Source: Ancylobacter sp. IITR112 (GTDB lineage Bacteria; Pseudomonadota; Alphaproteobacteria; Rhizobiales; Xanthobacteraceae). Taken from it: DNA of 64,000 nt. Positions 1 to 8,567 of this stretch are shown here, piece after piece. The position numbers were made by a program, and so were the translations under genes. Location of the stretch: assembly GCF_041415945.1 (NCBI RefSeq), contig NZ_JBGCUS010000001.1:1178001-1242000 (forward strand). The letters run 5' to 3'. The notes beneath the pieces are model-generated. The model was not told where the DNA came from, did no database searches, and saw nothing but the letters and a program-made list of their open reading frames with translations. Within the stretch, counting starts at the first letter, position 1, and the number at the start of each line of letters is the position of its first letter.

Positions 1-503
1 CCATCCTCACCGGCCTCGGCTCGCTGTCCTACGGCGAACTCGCGGGCGAGCGGATGAAGCTCGGCCTCATCCTGCACGATCCCGAAGAGGAGCATGACTG
101 CTTCTCCGACAACACCCACAATTCGCATTATTACGACGAGCTCGGCATCGCCTCGATCTACCGGGCCAAGTACACCCGCGTCGACGGCTCGGTGGTCGAG
201 GGCGCGTCGGTCGCCGCCTATGCCAGCGCCAAGGCGCCGAAGGCCGCCGCCGAGGCCGAGGCCAAGATCGACGCCGCGCTCGCCGCGCTGAAGGCGATCA
301 AGGACGAAGCCGACAGCGGCAAGCAGGCCTATGACCAGATGATCGGCGAGGGCAATGCCGAGGGCAATGCGCTGGTGCAGAAGGGCGTGGATTCCCTCGT
401 CGCCCAGACCCGCGCCATCGAGGGCGTGGTTGGTGCTCTGAAGCTGAAGATCAAGGTCGAAGGCTCCGACAGCCTCGACGACCCCTCCAAGGTCGGCGAG
501 TGA
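1..503 (+). CDS. Imelysin family (peptidase M75) protein, 5'-truncated
   Basis: The frame is open to the left window edge, so only the C-terminal part (about 166 residues) is present. The stretch around DPEEEHDCFSDNTH followed by HYYDELGI is the hallmark of the IrpA-like branch of imelysins, periplasmic iron-regulated proteins whose biochemical role is not settled; the related EfeO binds iron. The family's upstream GxHxxE motif would lie outside the window. The C-terminus is a helical, Ala/Lys/Glu-rich region typical of the second four-helix bundle. The multicopper oxidase begins 7 bases after the stop, which indicates one transcript with the downstream iron/copper genes. The family call is firm; the substrate is inference. 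Confidence 0.9.
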   Translation, partial: ILTGLGSLSYGELAGERMKLGLILHDPEEEHDCFSDNTHNSHYYDELGIASIYRAKYTRVDGSVVEGASVAAYASAKAPKAAAEAEAKIDAALAALKAIKDEADSGKQAYDQMIGEGNAEGNALVQKGVDSLVAQTRAIEGVVGALKLKIKVEGSDSLDDPSKVGE

Positions 504-510
504 TGCGGCC

Positions 511-1980
511 ATGACACGCGGCGGCGCGGGTCTCTCGCGCCGCGCCTTCCTCGGTGCGGGCGCGGCACTCGGCGGATGGGCGCTGCTCGCGCCGACCCGT
601 ACCGGTGCCGCGCGCGCTGGTTTCGATCCGTCATCCTTCACGCCCACCCATGAAGTGACGCTCACCGCCGGTGAGATGGAGCTGAAGCTGCTCGGCCCCC
701 AAGGTCCGGCGACACGCATCCTCGCCTATGACGGCGCCCCGTTCCGCACGCTGCGCCTGCCGCGCGGCACGCGGCTGAAGGCAACCTTCGTCAACGGCAT
801 TGACGAAGGCTCCACGCTGCACTTTCACGGCATCCGCATGCCGAACGAATATGACGGCGTGCCGACCCTGACCCAGCCGCTGGTGCTGCCCGGCAGCCGC
901 TTCGTGCACCTGCTGCCGCTCGACGATCCCGGCACCTTCTTCTTCCATCCCCATTGCGACGAGACCGGGCAGGCCGGCAAGGGCCTCGCCGGCGTGCTGA
1001 TCGTCGAGGATGAGCGCGACCCCGCCTTCGATGCCGAGCATGTGCTTTGCCTGAAGGACTGGCGGCTGAAGGAGGATGGAAGCTATCTTCCGCTCTCCGA
1101 GCCCGACGGTGCGTCCAAGGCCGGCACGTTCGGCGCCACCCGAACCGTGAATGGCGCGGCCTCGGTTGAGCTCAAAGCGCCCGCCGGCGGCCATGCGCGG
1201 CTGCGCATTCTCAACATCGATTCCACCCGCATCATGGATATCGGCGTGGAGGGCGGCGAAGCCTGGCTCATCGCCGTCGACGGCCATGCACTGCCACCGG
1301 TGCGGCTCGATGATCTGCCCGATGGCATCTGGCGCATGGGCCCGGCCCAGCGCATCGACCTCGACATCCGCATGCCGGCGGACGGTTCCCCGGTGACGCT
1401 GGGCGACTACCGCGCCGCCGACATTTATCAGTTCGCCACCCTCACGGCCGCCGGCAAGGCCGCCAAGCCGCGCAAGGGCCCGCTCGCCTTGCCGAAACCC
1501 GCCTTGCCGAAACCGGACATGAAGACGGCGACCCGGCTTTCCTTCACCCTGCAGCAGGCCACCGACCAGGCGGTGAAGGACCTCGCTTTGCCGCCGGACG
1601 ATCCGCTGGCCAAGGCGCTGATCGACAGCCTGTGTGTCGGCTCCACCACCTATTGGGGCATCCAGTCGGAATCCTGGCCCACCGGCACGCGGCGCAACCT
1701 GCCGCCGCCGCTGGCGCGGATGCAGGAAGGCGCCTCCTATGTGGTGGAGATCAAGAACGAGACGCGCTTTCCCCACCCCGTCCATCTGCACGGCCATGCT
1801 TTCGAGGTGATGTCCTCCAGCCTCGGCCGACTGCCTCGCCACTGGGCGGACACCGTGCTGGTCCAGCCGGGCGAGGCGGTGGAGACCGCCTTCGTCGCGG
1901 CGCGCGGCGACTGGGTGTTCCACTGCCACATTCTGGAACACATGGAGACCGGCATGATGGGCTGGTTCCGGGTCGTGTAA
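511..1980 (+). CDS. Tat-exported multicopper oxidase
   Basis: The 489-residue protein starts with a twin-arginine signal (SRRAFLGAGAA, residues 9-19). All four copper motifs of a laccase/CueO-type oxidase are visible: HFHG (H104, H106), HPH (H146, H148), HPVHLHGH (H422-H429) and HCHILEHMETGM (H471, C472, H473, H477, M482 as the probable axial type-1 ligand). A periplasmic four-electron oxidase coupling substrate oxidation to O2 reduction is expected. Sitting between an imelysin and a di-haem protein, a ferroxidase (Fe2+ to Fe3+) or cuprous oxidase role is the likeliest reading, but the sequence alone does not fix the substrate. It overlaps the next gene by one base (TAATG), implying translational coupling. 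Confidence 0.93.
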   Translation: MTRGGAGLSRRAFLGAGAALGGWALLAPTRTGAARAGFDPSSFTPTHEVTLTAGEMELKLLGPQGPATRILAYDGAPFRTLRLPRGTRLKATFVNGIDEGSTLHFHGIRMPNEYDGVPTLTQPLVLPGSRFVHLLPLDDPGTFFFHPHCDETGQAGKGLAGVLIVEDERDPAFDAEHVLCLKDWRLKEDGSYLPLSEPDGASKAGTFGATRTVNGAASVELKAPAGGHARLRILNIDSTRIMDIGVEGGEAWLIAVDGHALPPVRLDDLPDGIWRMGPAQRIDLDIRMPADGSPVTLGDYRAADIYQFATLTAAGKAAKPRKGPLALPKPALPKPDMKTATRLSFTLQQATDQAVKDLALPPDDPLAKALIDSLCVGSTTYWGIQSESWPTGTRRNLPPPLARMQEGASYVVEIKNETRFPHPVHLHGHAFEVMSSSLGRLPRHWADTVLVQPGEAVETAFVAARGDWVFHCHILEHMETGMMGWFRVV

Positions 1981-3260
1981 TGCGCATGCGCTGCCGCTCC
2001 CAGCCATCGCCGTGCCCCGTCCCGCCGATCCCGGATAGGGCGACGATTTCGCGCCGCGGCCTTGTCCGGCAGGCCATGGTTCTGGCCGCCCTGCTGATGC
2101 CGGCTTCCGTTCTGGCCGACGATGCCCGGCTCGATGCCGCCATCGGCAAGGCGCTCTTCGAGCGGCCCTGGGTGCCGGCGCCGAGCTCCACCCGCGCCAA
2201 TGACGGGCTCGGCCCGTTGTTCGATGCGCGCTCCTGCTCGGCCTGCCATCCCGCCGGCGGGGCGGGGGCGACGGCGCTGGACGCGGCCGGGAGGCCGGAG
2301 GCGCTGGGGCTGGTACTTGCGCTGTTCCGCACGGACGGCGGCGGCGATCCCGTCTATGGCCACCGGCTGGAGACAATGACGCTGCCCGGTGTGCCGACTG
2401 AGGGCAGCTTCACGGTGACGGTGGACAAGGGTCGGCGGCTGCCGCAGATCGACTCCCCCGGCTATGGGCCGCTCGACCCCGCCACCCATATGTCGCTGCG
2501 CGCGGCGCCGGATCTGCGCGGGCGCGGCAAGCTGGAACTGGTGGACGATGCGGCGATCCTGGCGCTGCAAGACCCCGAGGACCGTGACGGCGACGGCGTG
2601 CGCGGCCGGGCCCGCCGCTTCCCCACTCCCGAGGGCGGTTCGACAGTCGGCCGCTTCGGCTGGAAGGCGAGCCACCCGACGCTGGCGGGGCAGGCCTCCG
2701 AAGCCTTTGCGCTCGATCTCGGCCTGTCGACGCCGCTGCGCCCCGAGCCGTGGGGCGACTGTACCGAGGCGCAGACCGCCTGCCGCAACGCCCCGCACGG
2801 CCGCGAGGGTGAGGGTGAGCCGGAAATCTCGCAGGCCATAGTCGGCCGCCTCGTCAGCTATTTGCGGGCGCTCAAAGTGCCGGCCGGCGCGGGCGGGGCC
2901 GAGGGCGCGCGGCTGTTCGCCGCCACGGGCTGCGCCGCCTGCCACCGCCCGGCGCTGCAGACCCGCGATGGGGGCACGGTGGCGTTGTTCACCGATGTGC
3001 TGCTGCACGATATGGGCGAGGGGCTCGCCGACCCTTCCGGGGTGCCGGGCGCCGCCGCTGCCGAATGGCGCACCGCGCCGCTGGCGGGAATCTCCTCCAT
3101 GCTGGAACGCGGCACCGGCCTGCTGCATGACGGCCGCGCCGCCGATGTGGCCGAGGCGGTGCGCTGGCATGGCGGCGAGGCATCCGGCGCCCGCGCGCGC
3201 TTCGAGACGCTGGGGGCGGCCGATCGCGCCCGGCTGATCGAGTATGTTTCTTCTCTCTAG
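1980..3260 (+). CDS. Di-haem oxidoreductase (DUF1111, thiol-oxidoreductase-like)
   Basis: The protein is 426 residues from the ATG overlapping the multicopper-oxidase stop. It carries an N-terminal export signal (SRRGLVRQAMVLAALLMPAS), which could be Tat or Sec, and two c-type haem sites: CSACH (C86, C89, H90) and CAACH (C318, C321, H322). The layout matches the DUF1111 family, distant relatives of MauG and cytochrome c peroxidases, which often sits beside imelysins. It probably shuttles electrons in the periplasm for iron or copper redox chemistry; the direct substrate is unknown. A later ATG at 2076 in front of the hydrophobic core is an alternative start. Confidence 0.88.
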   Translation: MRMRCRSQPSPCPVPPIPDRATISRRGLVRQAMVLAALLMPASVLADDARLDAAIGKALFERPWVPAPSSTRANDGLGPLFDARSCSACHPAGGAGATALDAAGRPEALGLVLALFRTDGGGDPVYGHRLETMTLPGVPTEGSFTVTVDKGRRLPQIDSPGYGPLDPATHMSLRAAPDLRGRGKLELVDDAAILALQDPEDRDGDGVRGRARRFPTPEGGSTVGRFGWKASHPTLAGQASEAFALDLGLSTPLRPEPWGDCTEAQTACRNAPHGREGEGEPEISQAIVGRLVSYLRALKVPAGAGGAEGARLFAATGCAACHRPALQTRDGGTVALFTDVLLHDMGEGLADPSGVPGAAAAEWRTAPLAGISSMLERGTGLLHDGRAADVAEAVRWHGGEASGARARFETLGAADRARLIEYVSSL

Positions 3261-3275
3261 AGCGAGGCCCTGCAC

Positions 3276-4400
3276 ATGAGCCGATCCCCCTTCGCCGTGG
3301 CGCTGGCAGTGGCGAGCCAGATCGTGCAGGCCGCGCAGGGCGCGCCGGCCATTGCCGCCGCAGGCACGCTGCTCACCACTTTGTTCATCGGCCGCGCCCA
3401 GGCCGCGCCGGTTTCCGCGCCCGACATCGTCGAGAGCTGGCTGCTGCCGCGCTACGACACGCTGCTCGCCGCCGCCAAGGCGCAGGAGCAGGCATGGGAC
3501 GGCTTCTGCAAGGCGCCGTCCGCCGAAGGGGTGAAAGAGCTGAGGGCCCGCTTTGCCGCGGTTTCCGAAGCCTGGTCGGCGGTGGAGTTCATCACCTTCG
3601 GCCCGGTGATGCTGTCGCTGCGGCCCGATCGCTTCAACCTGTTCCCGGAGCGGCGCAACGCCGTCGGTCGCTCCGTGGCGGAACTCCTCGCCGATCCCAC
3701 CGATGAGCGGCTGCAGCCCAAGCGCTTCTTCCGCCTCAGCGCGGCGGCGCAGGGGCTGCCGGCGCTGGAACGGGTGCTGTATGACGACGGTGCCGAGGCC
3801 GCGCTGGTGGCGGGGCCGGAAGCGGCGCGGCGCTGCGCGCTGGGGCAGGCGGTGGCGCTCAATCTGGCGACCATCGCCGGGGAAATCCGCACCGGCTGGG
3901 GCAGCCGCAGCGAGGGGCTGCTGGCGCAGCTCGTCGCCGGCAAGGCCGATCCGGTCTATTTCCCTGATCCCAACGCCCTGCTCAGCCAGATCGTCACCGA
4001 TCTCGCCGGCGCCTATCAGCGCGTGGTCGACCAGCGGCTGCTGGTCGTCCTCGGCAAGAGTGCCGAAGAGGCCAAGCCGCTGCTTGCCGACCGCCGCCGC
4101 AGCGGGCTGTCGAAGGAGACCATCGTCGCCATCGTGGCGAGCGCGCGGGCGCTGGCCGACGCGCTTGGTGCGGGACTCAATGCGAAGGACCGCGCCAGCC
4201 TCGCCCAGACGGTGCAGGCGGCCGAGGCGGCGGCGCAGGGACTGCCGGAGGATATCGGCGCGGCGGCGACGACCGCGCCGGGCCGCAAGACGCTGGAAGC
4301 GGCGGTGGCCGCCTTCAAGGCGGCGCAGGCCAGCGTCGCCAAGCCGCTGGCGGCCGGCCTTGGCGTGCCGCTCGGCTTCAACGCGCTCGACGGCGACTGA
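3276..4400 (+). CDS. Imelysin family (peptidase M75) protein
   Basis: This is a second imelysin, 374 residues, with a long hydrophobic N-terminus ending near IGRAQA that looks like a signal peptide. Blocks such as ITFGPVMLSLRPDRFNLFPE and QGLPALERVLYDD are typical of the short imelysin usually encoded next to DUF1111 and DUF1513 genes. The C-terminal third is Ala/Gln-rich and helical. The gene lies 15 bases after the di-haem gene and 11 before DUF1513, inside one operon. Two different imelysins in one cluster suggest distinct binding roles rather than simple duplication. A periplasmic iron-binding role is inferred from the family and neighbours. Confidence 0.88.
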   Translation: MSRSPFAVALAVASQIVQAAQGAPAIAAAGTLLTTLFIGRAQAAPVSAPDIVESWLLPRYDTLLAAAKAQEQAWDGFCKAPSAEGVKELRARFAAVSEAWSAVEFITFGPVMLSLRPDRFNLFPERRNAVGRSVAELLADPTDERLQPKRFFRLSAAAQGLPALERVLYDDGAEAALVAGPEAARRCALGQAVALNLATIAGEIRTGWGSRSEGLLAQLVAGKADPVYFPDPNALLSQIVTDLAGAYQRVVDQRLLVVLGKSAEEAKPLLADRRRSGLSKETIVAIVASARALADALGAGLNAKDRASLAQTVQAAEAAAQGLPEDIGAAATTAPGRKTLEAAVAAFKAAQASVAKPLAAGLGVPLGFNALDGD

Positions 4401-4411
4401 AGGAGGCGGGC

Positions 4412-5524
4412 ATGGGCTTTCTCGATCTCACCCGCCGTACGCTCGTCGGTGCCATCGGCGCGGTGGCGGCCGGGCCGCGCGTCTTGTTCGCCAGCGGCGC
4501 CGCGCATGCGCGCGACCATCTGCTGGAGGCGGAATGGCTGGCCACCGCCGGCGTGGACGGCGGTTTCGCCCCCGTCGTCGTCGCCCCGGACTTTGCCGCC
4601 ACGCCGGTCGGGGCGGGGGCGCAGCGCCTGCATTGGGTGGAGCCGAGCCCGGACGGGCGCACCGCCATCGCCGTGGCGCGCCGACCCGGCACCACGGCCG
4701 TGCTGTTCGATCGCCGCGCCGGTACCGTGCTGGCGACGTTCGAGCCGGGCGAGGGGCGGGTGTTCTCCGGCCATGGCCGCTTCATCGACGGCGGGCGGCG
4801 CTTTCTCGCGGTGGAGATCGCACGGGCGGACGGGCAGGGCGTCGTGACCCGCCGCGTGGTGGAGGCGGACTTCGCGGTGGAGGCGGAATGGGCGTCCGCC
4901 GGCATCGGTCCGCACGACATGCTGCCCGCGGGGGGCGCGCTGGTCGTCGCCAATGGCGGCATCGAGCCGCACACGCCGGAAGCGCTCGGCGCCGAGGTCG
5001 CGGGCGCCAGTGTCGCCCTGCTCGACCCTGAGAGCGGCGCGGTGCGCGCGGTGGCAGGATTGAGCGAAGACCTCGCCTCGCTGTCGCTGCGCCATCTCAC
5101 ATCCGGCGCGGACGGCTTCACGGTCGTCGCGGCGCAGGATCTCCTGGCCGACGGGGTCGCCCGCCCGCTGCTCTATGCGGTGGAGGGGGAGGGGCTACGC
5201 GCCTTCGACGCGCCGGACGAGGCATGGCGCGGGCTGCGCACCTATATCGGCTCGGTGGCGCTTGATGCGTCCGGCGCTTTTGTCGCCGCCGCCAGCCCGC
5301 GCGGCAACCGGGTGGCGCTGTGGCGGCGCGACGGGCGCTATATCGGCTCGCTGCCGCTGGTCGATGGCTGCGGCCTCGCCCCGACGCGGCAGGCAGGGCA
5401 GTTTCTCGCCACAAGCGGCCTTGGCGAGACGGTGCTGATCGCCACCGATGGCGAGGGCGTCGGCGTCGTCGCCCGCCGCTCCGGTGGCCCGCGCTACGAC
5501 AACCACGCGGTGCTGGTCGCCTGA
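4412..5524 (+). CDS. DUF1513 family exported protein
   Basis: The protein has 370 residues and a Tat-like leader (TRRTLVGAIGAVAAG). The rest is rich in short beta-strand blocks separated by Gly/Asp turns, with phrases such as SGHGRFIDGGRRFLAVE, PHDMLP and GGIEPHTPE that are characteristic of DUF1513, probably a beta-propeller. No enzymatic motif is evident. Family members are habitually the last gene of imelysin/DUF1111 iron-regulated clusters, as here, so a periplasmic accessory role in iron handling is likely. An SD-like AAGGAGG lies 6 bases before the ATG. Confidence 0.85.
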   Translation: MGFLDLTRRTLVGAIGAVAAGPRVLFASGAAHARDHLLEAEWLATAGVDGGFAPVVVAPDFAATPVGAGAQRLHWVEPSPDGRTAIAVARRPGTTAVLFDRRAGTVLATFEPGEGRVFSGHGRFIDGGRRFLAVEIARADGQGVVTRRVVEADFAVEAEWASAGIGPHDMLPAGGALVVANGGIEPHTPEALGAEVAGASVALLDPESGAVRAVAGLSEDLASLSLRHLTSGADGFTVVAAQDLLADGVARPLLYAVEGEGLRAFDAPDEAWRGLRTYIGSVALDASGAFVAAASPRGNRVALWRRDGRYIGSLPLVDGCGLAPTRQAGQFLATSGLGETVLIATDGEGVGVVARRSGGPRYDNHAVLVA

Positions 5525-5611
5525 GCGGCGCCGCGCCGCATTTTGCGCGTGTCGGACAGGGTGGGAACGGCTAGAAGGCACGTCGCCCTCTCCGTCCCTT
5601 CGGTCCGCGTC

Positions 5612-6763
5612 ATGAACTCCCTCTTCGCCGCCCTGCCGACCACCGTGTTCGAGACCATGTCGGCGCTGGCCCGCCAGCGTGAGGCGGTCAATCTCGGCCA
5701 GGGGTTCCCGGACGATCCCGGCCCGCGCGATGTGCGCGAGAAGGCGGCGCAGGCGGTGCTCGACGGCTGGAACCAGTACCCGCCGATGATGGGCACGCCG
5801 GAGCTGCGCCGCGCCGTTGCCGCGCATTACCGCGACTGGCAGGGCCTCGACCTCGATGCCGAGCGCGAGGTGATGGTCACGTCAGGCGCCACCGAGGCCA
5901 TTGCCGGCGCACTGCTCGCCCTCATCGAGCCGGGCGACGAGGTGGTGCTGTTCCAGCCGCTCTATGACGCCTATCTGCCGCTGGTGCAGCGCGCCGGCGG
6001 CGTGCCGCGCCTCGTCCGCCTCGTGCCGCCGCATTGGCGGCTCACCGAGGACGCGCTGGCCGCCGCCTTCACCGCGCGCACCCGGCTGGTGCTGTTCAAC
6101 AACCCGCACAACCCGACCGGCCGCGTGTTCGACGCCGGGGAACTGGCGCTGCTTGCCCATTTCTGCACCCGCTCCGGCGCGGTGCTGGTGAGCGACGAGG
6201 TGTGGGAGCATGTGATCTTCGATGGCCGCACGCATCAGTCGGTCCTCTCCCTGCCGGGGATGCGCGAGCGCAGCGTGAAGATCGGCTCGGCCGGCAAGAT
6301 CTTCGGCATGACAGGCTGGAAGGTCGGCTTCGTCTGTGCCGCGCCGGAGCTGATGCGGGTGCTGTCCAAGGCGCACCAGTTCCTCACCTTCACGACGCCG
6401 CCGGCACTGCAGAACGCCGTTGCCTATGGGCTGGGCAAGGAGCGGGAGTGGTTTCTCGCCATGCGCGCCGGACTCCAGCGCTCGCGCGACCGGCTGGCGG
6501 AGGGGCTGACGCGAATCGGGCTGAGCGTGCTGCCCTCCGCCGGCACCTATTTCCTCAATGTCGATCTGGCCCCGCTCGCCCGCGACCTCAACGATGAGGC
6601 GTTCTGCCTGTCGCTGGTGGCGCGCGAACGGGTGGCGGCGATCCCCGTCTCCGCTTTCTATGCGGAGGATCCGGTCACGAGCGTGATGCGCCTGTGCTTC
6701 GCCAAGACGGATGCGACGCTCGACCGGGCGCTGGAACGCCTGAGCACGCTCGACCACCGCTGA
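5612..6763 (+). CDS. Pyridoxal-phosphate aminotransferase, class I/II
   Basis: From ATG 5612 the protein has 383 residues. Motifs of fold-type I aminotransferases are plain: NLGQGFPD near the N-terminus, the SGATEAI cofactor-phosphate loop, NNPHNPTGRVF, the VSDEVWEH aspartate block and the PLP lysine in SAGKIFG (K229), followed by GWKVGF. The N-terminal signature resembles YbdL/kynurenine aminotransferase III-like enzymes that transaminate methionine or aromatic amino acids with 2-oxo acids; the actual substrate cannot be read from sequence. It stands between the iron cluster and the urea locus with about 87 bases upstream, so it may have its own promoter. Confidence 0.9.
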   Translation: MNSLFAALPTTVFETMSALARQREAVNLGQGFPDDPGPRDVREKAAQAVLDGWNQYPPMMGTPELRRAVAAHYRDWQGLDLDAEREVMVTSGATEAIAGALLALIEPGDEVVLFQPLYDAYLPLVQRAGGVPRLVRLVPPHWRLTEDALAAAFTARTRLVLFNNPHNPTGRVFDAGELALLAHFCTRSGAVLVSDEVWEHVIFDGRTHQSVLSLPGMRERSVKIGSAGKIFGMTGWKVGFVCAAPELMRVLSKAHQFLTFTTPPALQNAVAYGLGKEREWFLAMRAGLQRSRDRLAEGLTRIGLSVLPSAGTYFLNVDLAPLARDLNDEAFCLSLVARERVAAIPVSAFYAEDPVTSVMRLCFAKTDATLDRALERLSTLDHR

Positions 6764-6878
6764 GAACCGGGCGAGCCACCTCAGGCCGCCAGCCCTGCGT
6801 CCGTCACCGGATCCTGCGCGCCCGGGCAGGTACGACCGCCGCGCGACGGCGGGTGGATCGACGGGCCGATCAACGGAA

Positions 6879-6899
6879 ATTGCATAAAATATAAGCAAT
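6879..6899. promoter_or_regulatory. 21-bp palindrome, possible activator or IHF-region site
   Basis: ATTGC and GCAAT arms enclose an 11-base AT-rich core. It lies about 155 bases upstream of the sigma-54 -24 element, the usual distance for an enhancer-binding protein. It does not match the classic NtrC consensus well, so the bound protein is unknown. Confidence 0.4.
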
Positions 6900-7031
6900 A
6901 TCAGGCCTGTCGTCGACGCGGGTGCAATCGCCTGGCGGATGTGCCTGTATCTTGGGCGTTTTGCCGCTGGATGAAGAGCCGCCGCCCGATGTGCGGATCG
7001 GAAGACCTTTCCAATCGCCCCAATCCCGCCC

Positions 7032-7048
7032 TTGGCACGCGGGTTGCA
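7032..7048 (+). promoter_or_regulatory. Sigma-54 (RpoN) -24/-12 promoter of the urt-ure cluster
   Basis: TTGGCACGCGGGTTGCA matches the RpoN consensus TTGGCACG-N4-TTGCW exactly, with GG at 7034-7035 and GC at 7046-7047 separated by the required 10 bases. Transcription should begin near 7059, about 50 bases before the urtA start. RpoN promoters need an activator; NtrC under nitrogen limitation is the expected one for urea uptake. Confidence 0.88.
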
Positions 7049-7107
7049 AACAATCCCCTCGGCACGCGGACGGGGGTCCTGCGTGTGTACTCCAGAAGGG
7101 AATAAAG

Positions 7108-8415
7108 ATGCTGAACATGTTCACGCATGCCCGGCGCATGGCCGGTCGCGCGCTTGTGGGTGCGGCTGCGCTGGCGCTGGCCGGAGGCGGCGTCGCGAGC
7201 GCCCAGGAGACGATCAAGGTCGGCGTGCTGCACTCTCTGTCCGGCACCATGGCGATCAGCGAGACGACGCTGAAGGACACCGTTCTGTTCATGGTGCAGG
7301 AACAGAACGCGGCCGGCGGCGTGCTCGGCAAGAAGCTGGAAGCCGTGGTGGTCGATCCGGCCTCCAACTGGCCGCTCTTCGCCGAAAAGGCGCGCGAACT
7401 CATCGCCAAGGAGAAGGTCGCGGTCGTGTTCGGCTGCTGGACCTCGGTGTCGCGCAAGTCGGTGCTCCCGGTGTTCAAGGAGCTCAACAGCATTCTGTTC
7501 TACCCGGTCCAGTATGAGGGCGAGGAGAGCGAGCGCAACGTGTTCTACACCGGCGCCGCCCCGAACCAGCAGGCCATTCCTGCGGTCGACTACCTCATGG
7601 AAAACGAGGGCGTGCAGCGCTGGGTGCTGGCCGGCACGGACTATGTCTACCCGCGCACGACCAACAAGATCCTTGAAGCCTATCTGAAGTCGAAGGGCGT
7701 CAAGGAAGAAGACATCATGATCAACTACACGCCCTTCGGTCATTCCGACTGGCAGACCATTGTCGCCGACATCAAGAAGTTCGGTTCGGCTGGCAAGAAG
7801 ACGGCGGTCGTCTCGACCATCAACGGCGATGCCAACGTGCCGTTCTACAAGGAGCTCGGTAACCAGGGCATCAAGGCGACCGACATTCCGGTCGTGGCCT
7901 TCTCGGTCGGTGAAGAAGAACTCGCCGGCATCGACACCAAGCCGCTGGTCGGCCACCTCGCCGCGTGGAACTACTTCCAGTCGGTCGACGTGCCGGAGAA
8001 CGCCGCTTTCATCAAGAAGTGGCAGGCCTTCACCAAGAACGACAAGCGCGTGACCAACGATCCCATGGAAGCGACCGTCATCGGCTTCAACATGTGGGTC
8101 AAGGCGGTCGAGAAGGCCGGCACCACCGATGCCGACGCCGTCATCGACGCGCTGATCGGCGTCACCGTGCCGAACCTGTCGGGCGGCTTCTCCGCCATGA
8201 TGCCGAACCACCACATCACCAAGCCGGTGCTGATCGGCGAGATCAAGGAAGACGGCCAGTTCGACATCGTCGAGCAGACCCCCGGCCTGATCGTCGCCGA
8301 AGAATGGTCCCCCTATCTGGAAGGCTCCAAGGACCTGATCGCCGATTGGCGCAAGCCGCTTTCCTGCGGCAACTTCAACGTCAAGACCGGCAAGTGCGGC
8401 GGCGCCGGGCAGTGA
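7108..8415 (+). CDS. urtA: Urea ABC transporter substrate-binding protein UrtA
   Basis: The 435-residue protein has a signal peptide (residues 1 to about 32, ending VASAQ) followed by ETIKVGVLHSLSGTMAISE, the conserved start of mature UrtA in the LivJ/Peripla_BP_5-like family. It captures urea in the periplasm and delivers it to UrtBC. ATG 7108 was chosen because it is preceded by AGAAGGG at 7094-7100 and starts a clean signal peptide; the open frame extends further upstream but runs through the promoter. Expression should be nitrogen controlled from the sigma-54 promoter at 7032. A hairpin follows the gene before urtB. Confidence 0.97.
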   Translation: MLNMFTHARRMAGRALVGAAALALAGGGVASAQETIKVGVLHSLSGTMAISETTLKDTVLFMVQEQNAAGGVLGKKLEAVVVDPASNWPLFAEKARELIAKEKVAVVFGCWTSVSRKSVLPVFKELNSILFYPVQYEGEESERNVFYTGAAPNQQAIPAVDYLMENEGVQRWVLAGTDYVYPRTTNKILEAYLKSKGVKEEDIMINYTPFGHSDWQTIVADIKKFGSAGKKTAVVSTINGDANVPFYKELGNQGIKATDIPVVAFSVGEEELAGIDTKPLVGHLAAWNYFQSVDVPENAAFIKKWQAFTKNDKRVTNDPMEATVIGFNMWVKAVEKAGTTDADAVIDALIGVTVPNLSGGFSAMMPNHHITKPVLIGEIKEDGQFDIVEQTPGLIVAEEWSPYLEGSKDLIADWRKPLSCGNFNVKTGKCGGAGQ

Positions 8416-8468
8416 GCCCGGACCGCGGGCGAGGGCCTCGCGCTCCCGCCTGACGCGCCCACGAACCT

Positions 8469-8491
8469 CCGGCCGCCCGTGCGGCGGCCGG
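8469..8491 (+). promoter_or_regulatory. Intercistronic hairpin between urtA and urtB
   Basis: Arms CCGGCCGCC and GGCGGCCGG enclose a 5-base loop in the 152-base urtA-urtB gap. There is no T-run after it, so it is more likely an mRNA-stabilising or attenuating element than a full terminator, favouring excess UrtA over the membrane parts. Confidence 0.6.
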
Positions 8492-8567
8492 GATATCTTC
8501 GCCTCCGCGTACCGCCGTCGCCGCCGGAGCACCGCTCCGGCCTTCCCCAGCGCCACATCGACGGACG

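Larger units (their letters stand above)
6764..7107 (+). other. Regulatory intergenic region upstream of urtA
   Basis: This 344-base gene-free stretch between the aminotransferase and urtA has a locally AT-rich centre near 6875-6905. It holds a 21-bp palindrome (6879-6899), a sigma-54 promoter (7032-7048) and a strong ribosome binding site (AGAAGGG, 7094-7100). No convincing open frame was seen. Confidence 0.8.

Noticed and set aside
631..2376. 581-codon minus-strand frame opposite the multicopper oxidase
   Set aside because: It overlaps the clearly functional oxidase and shows only antisense composition.
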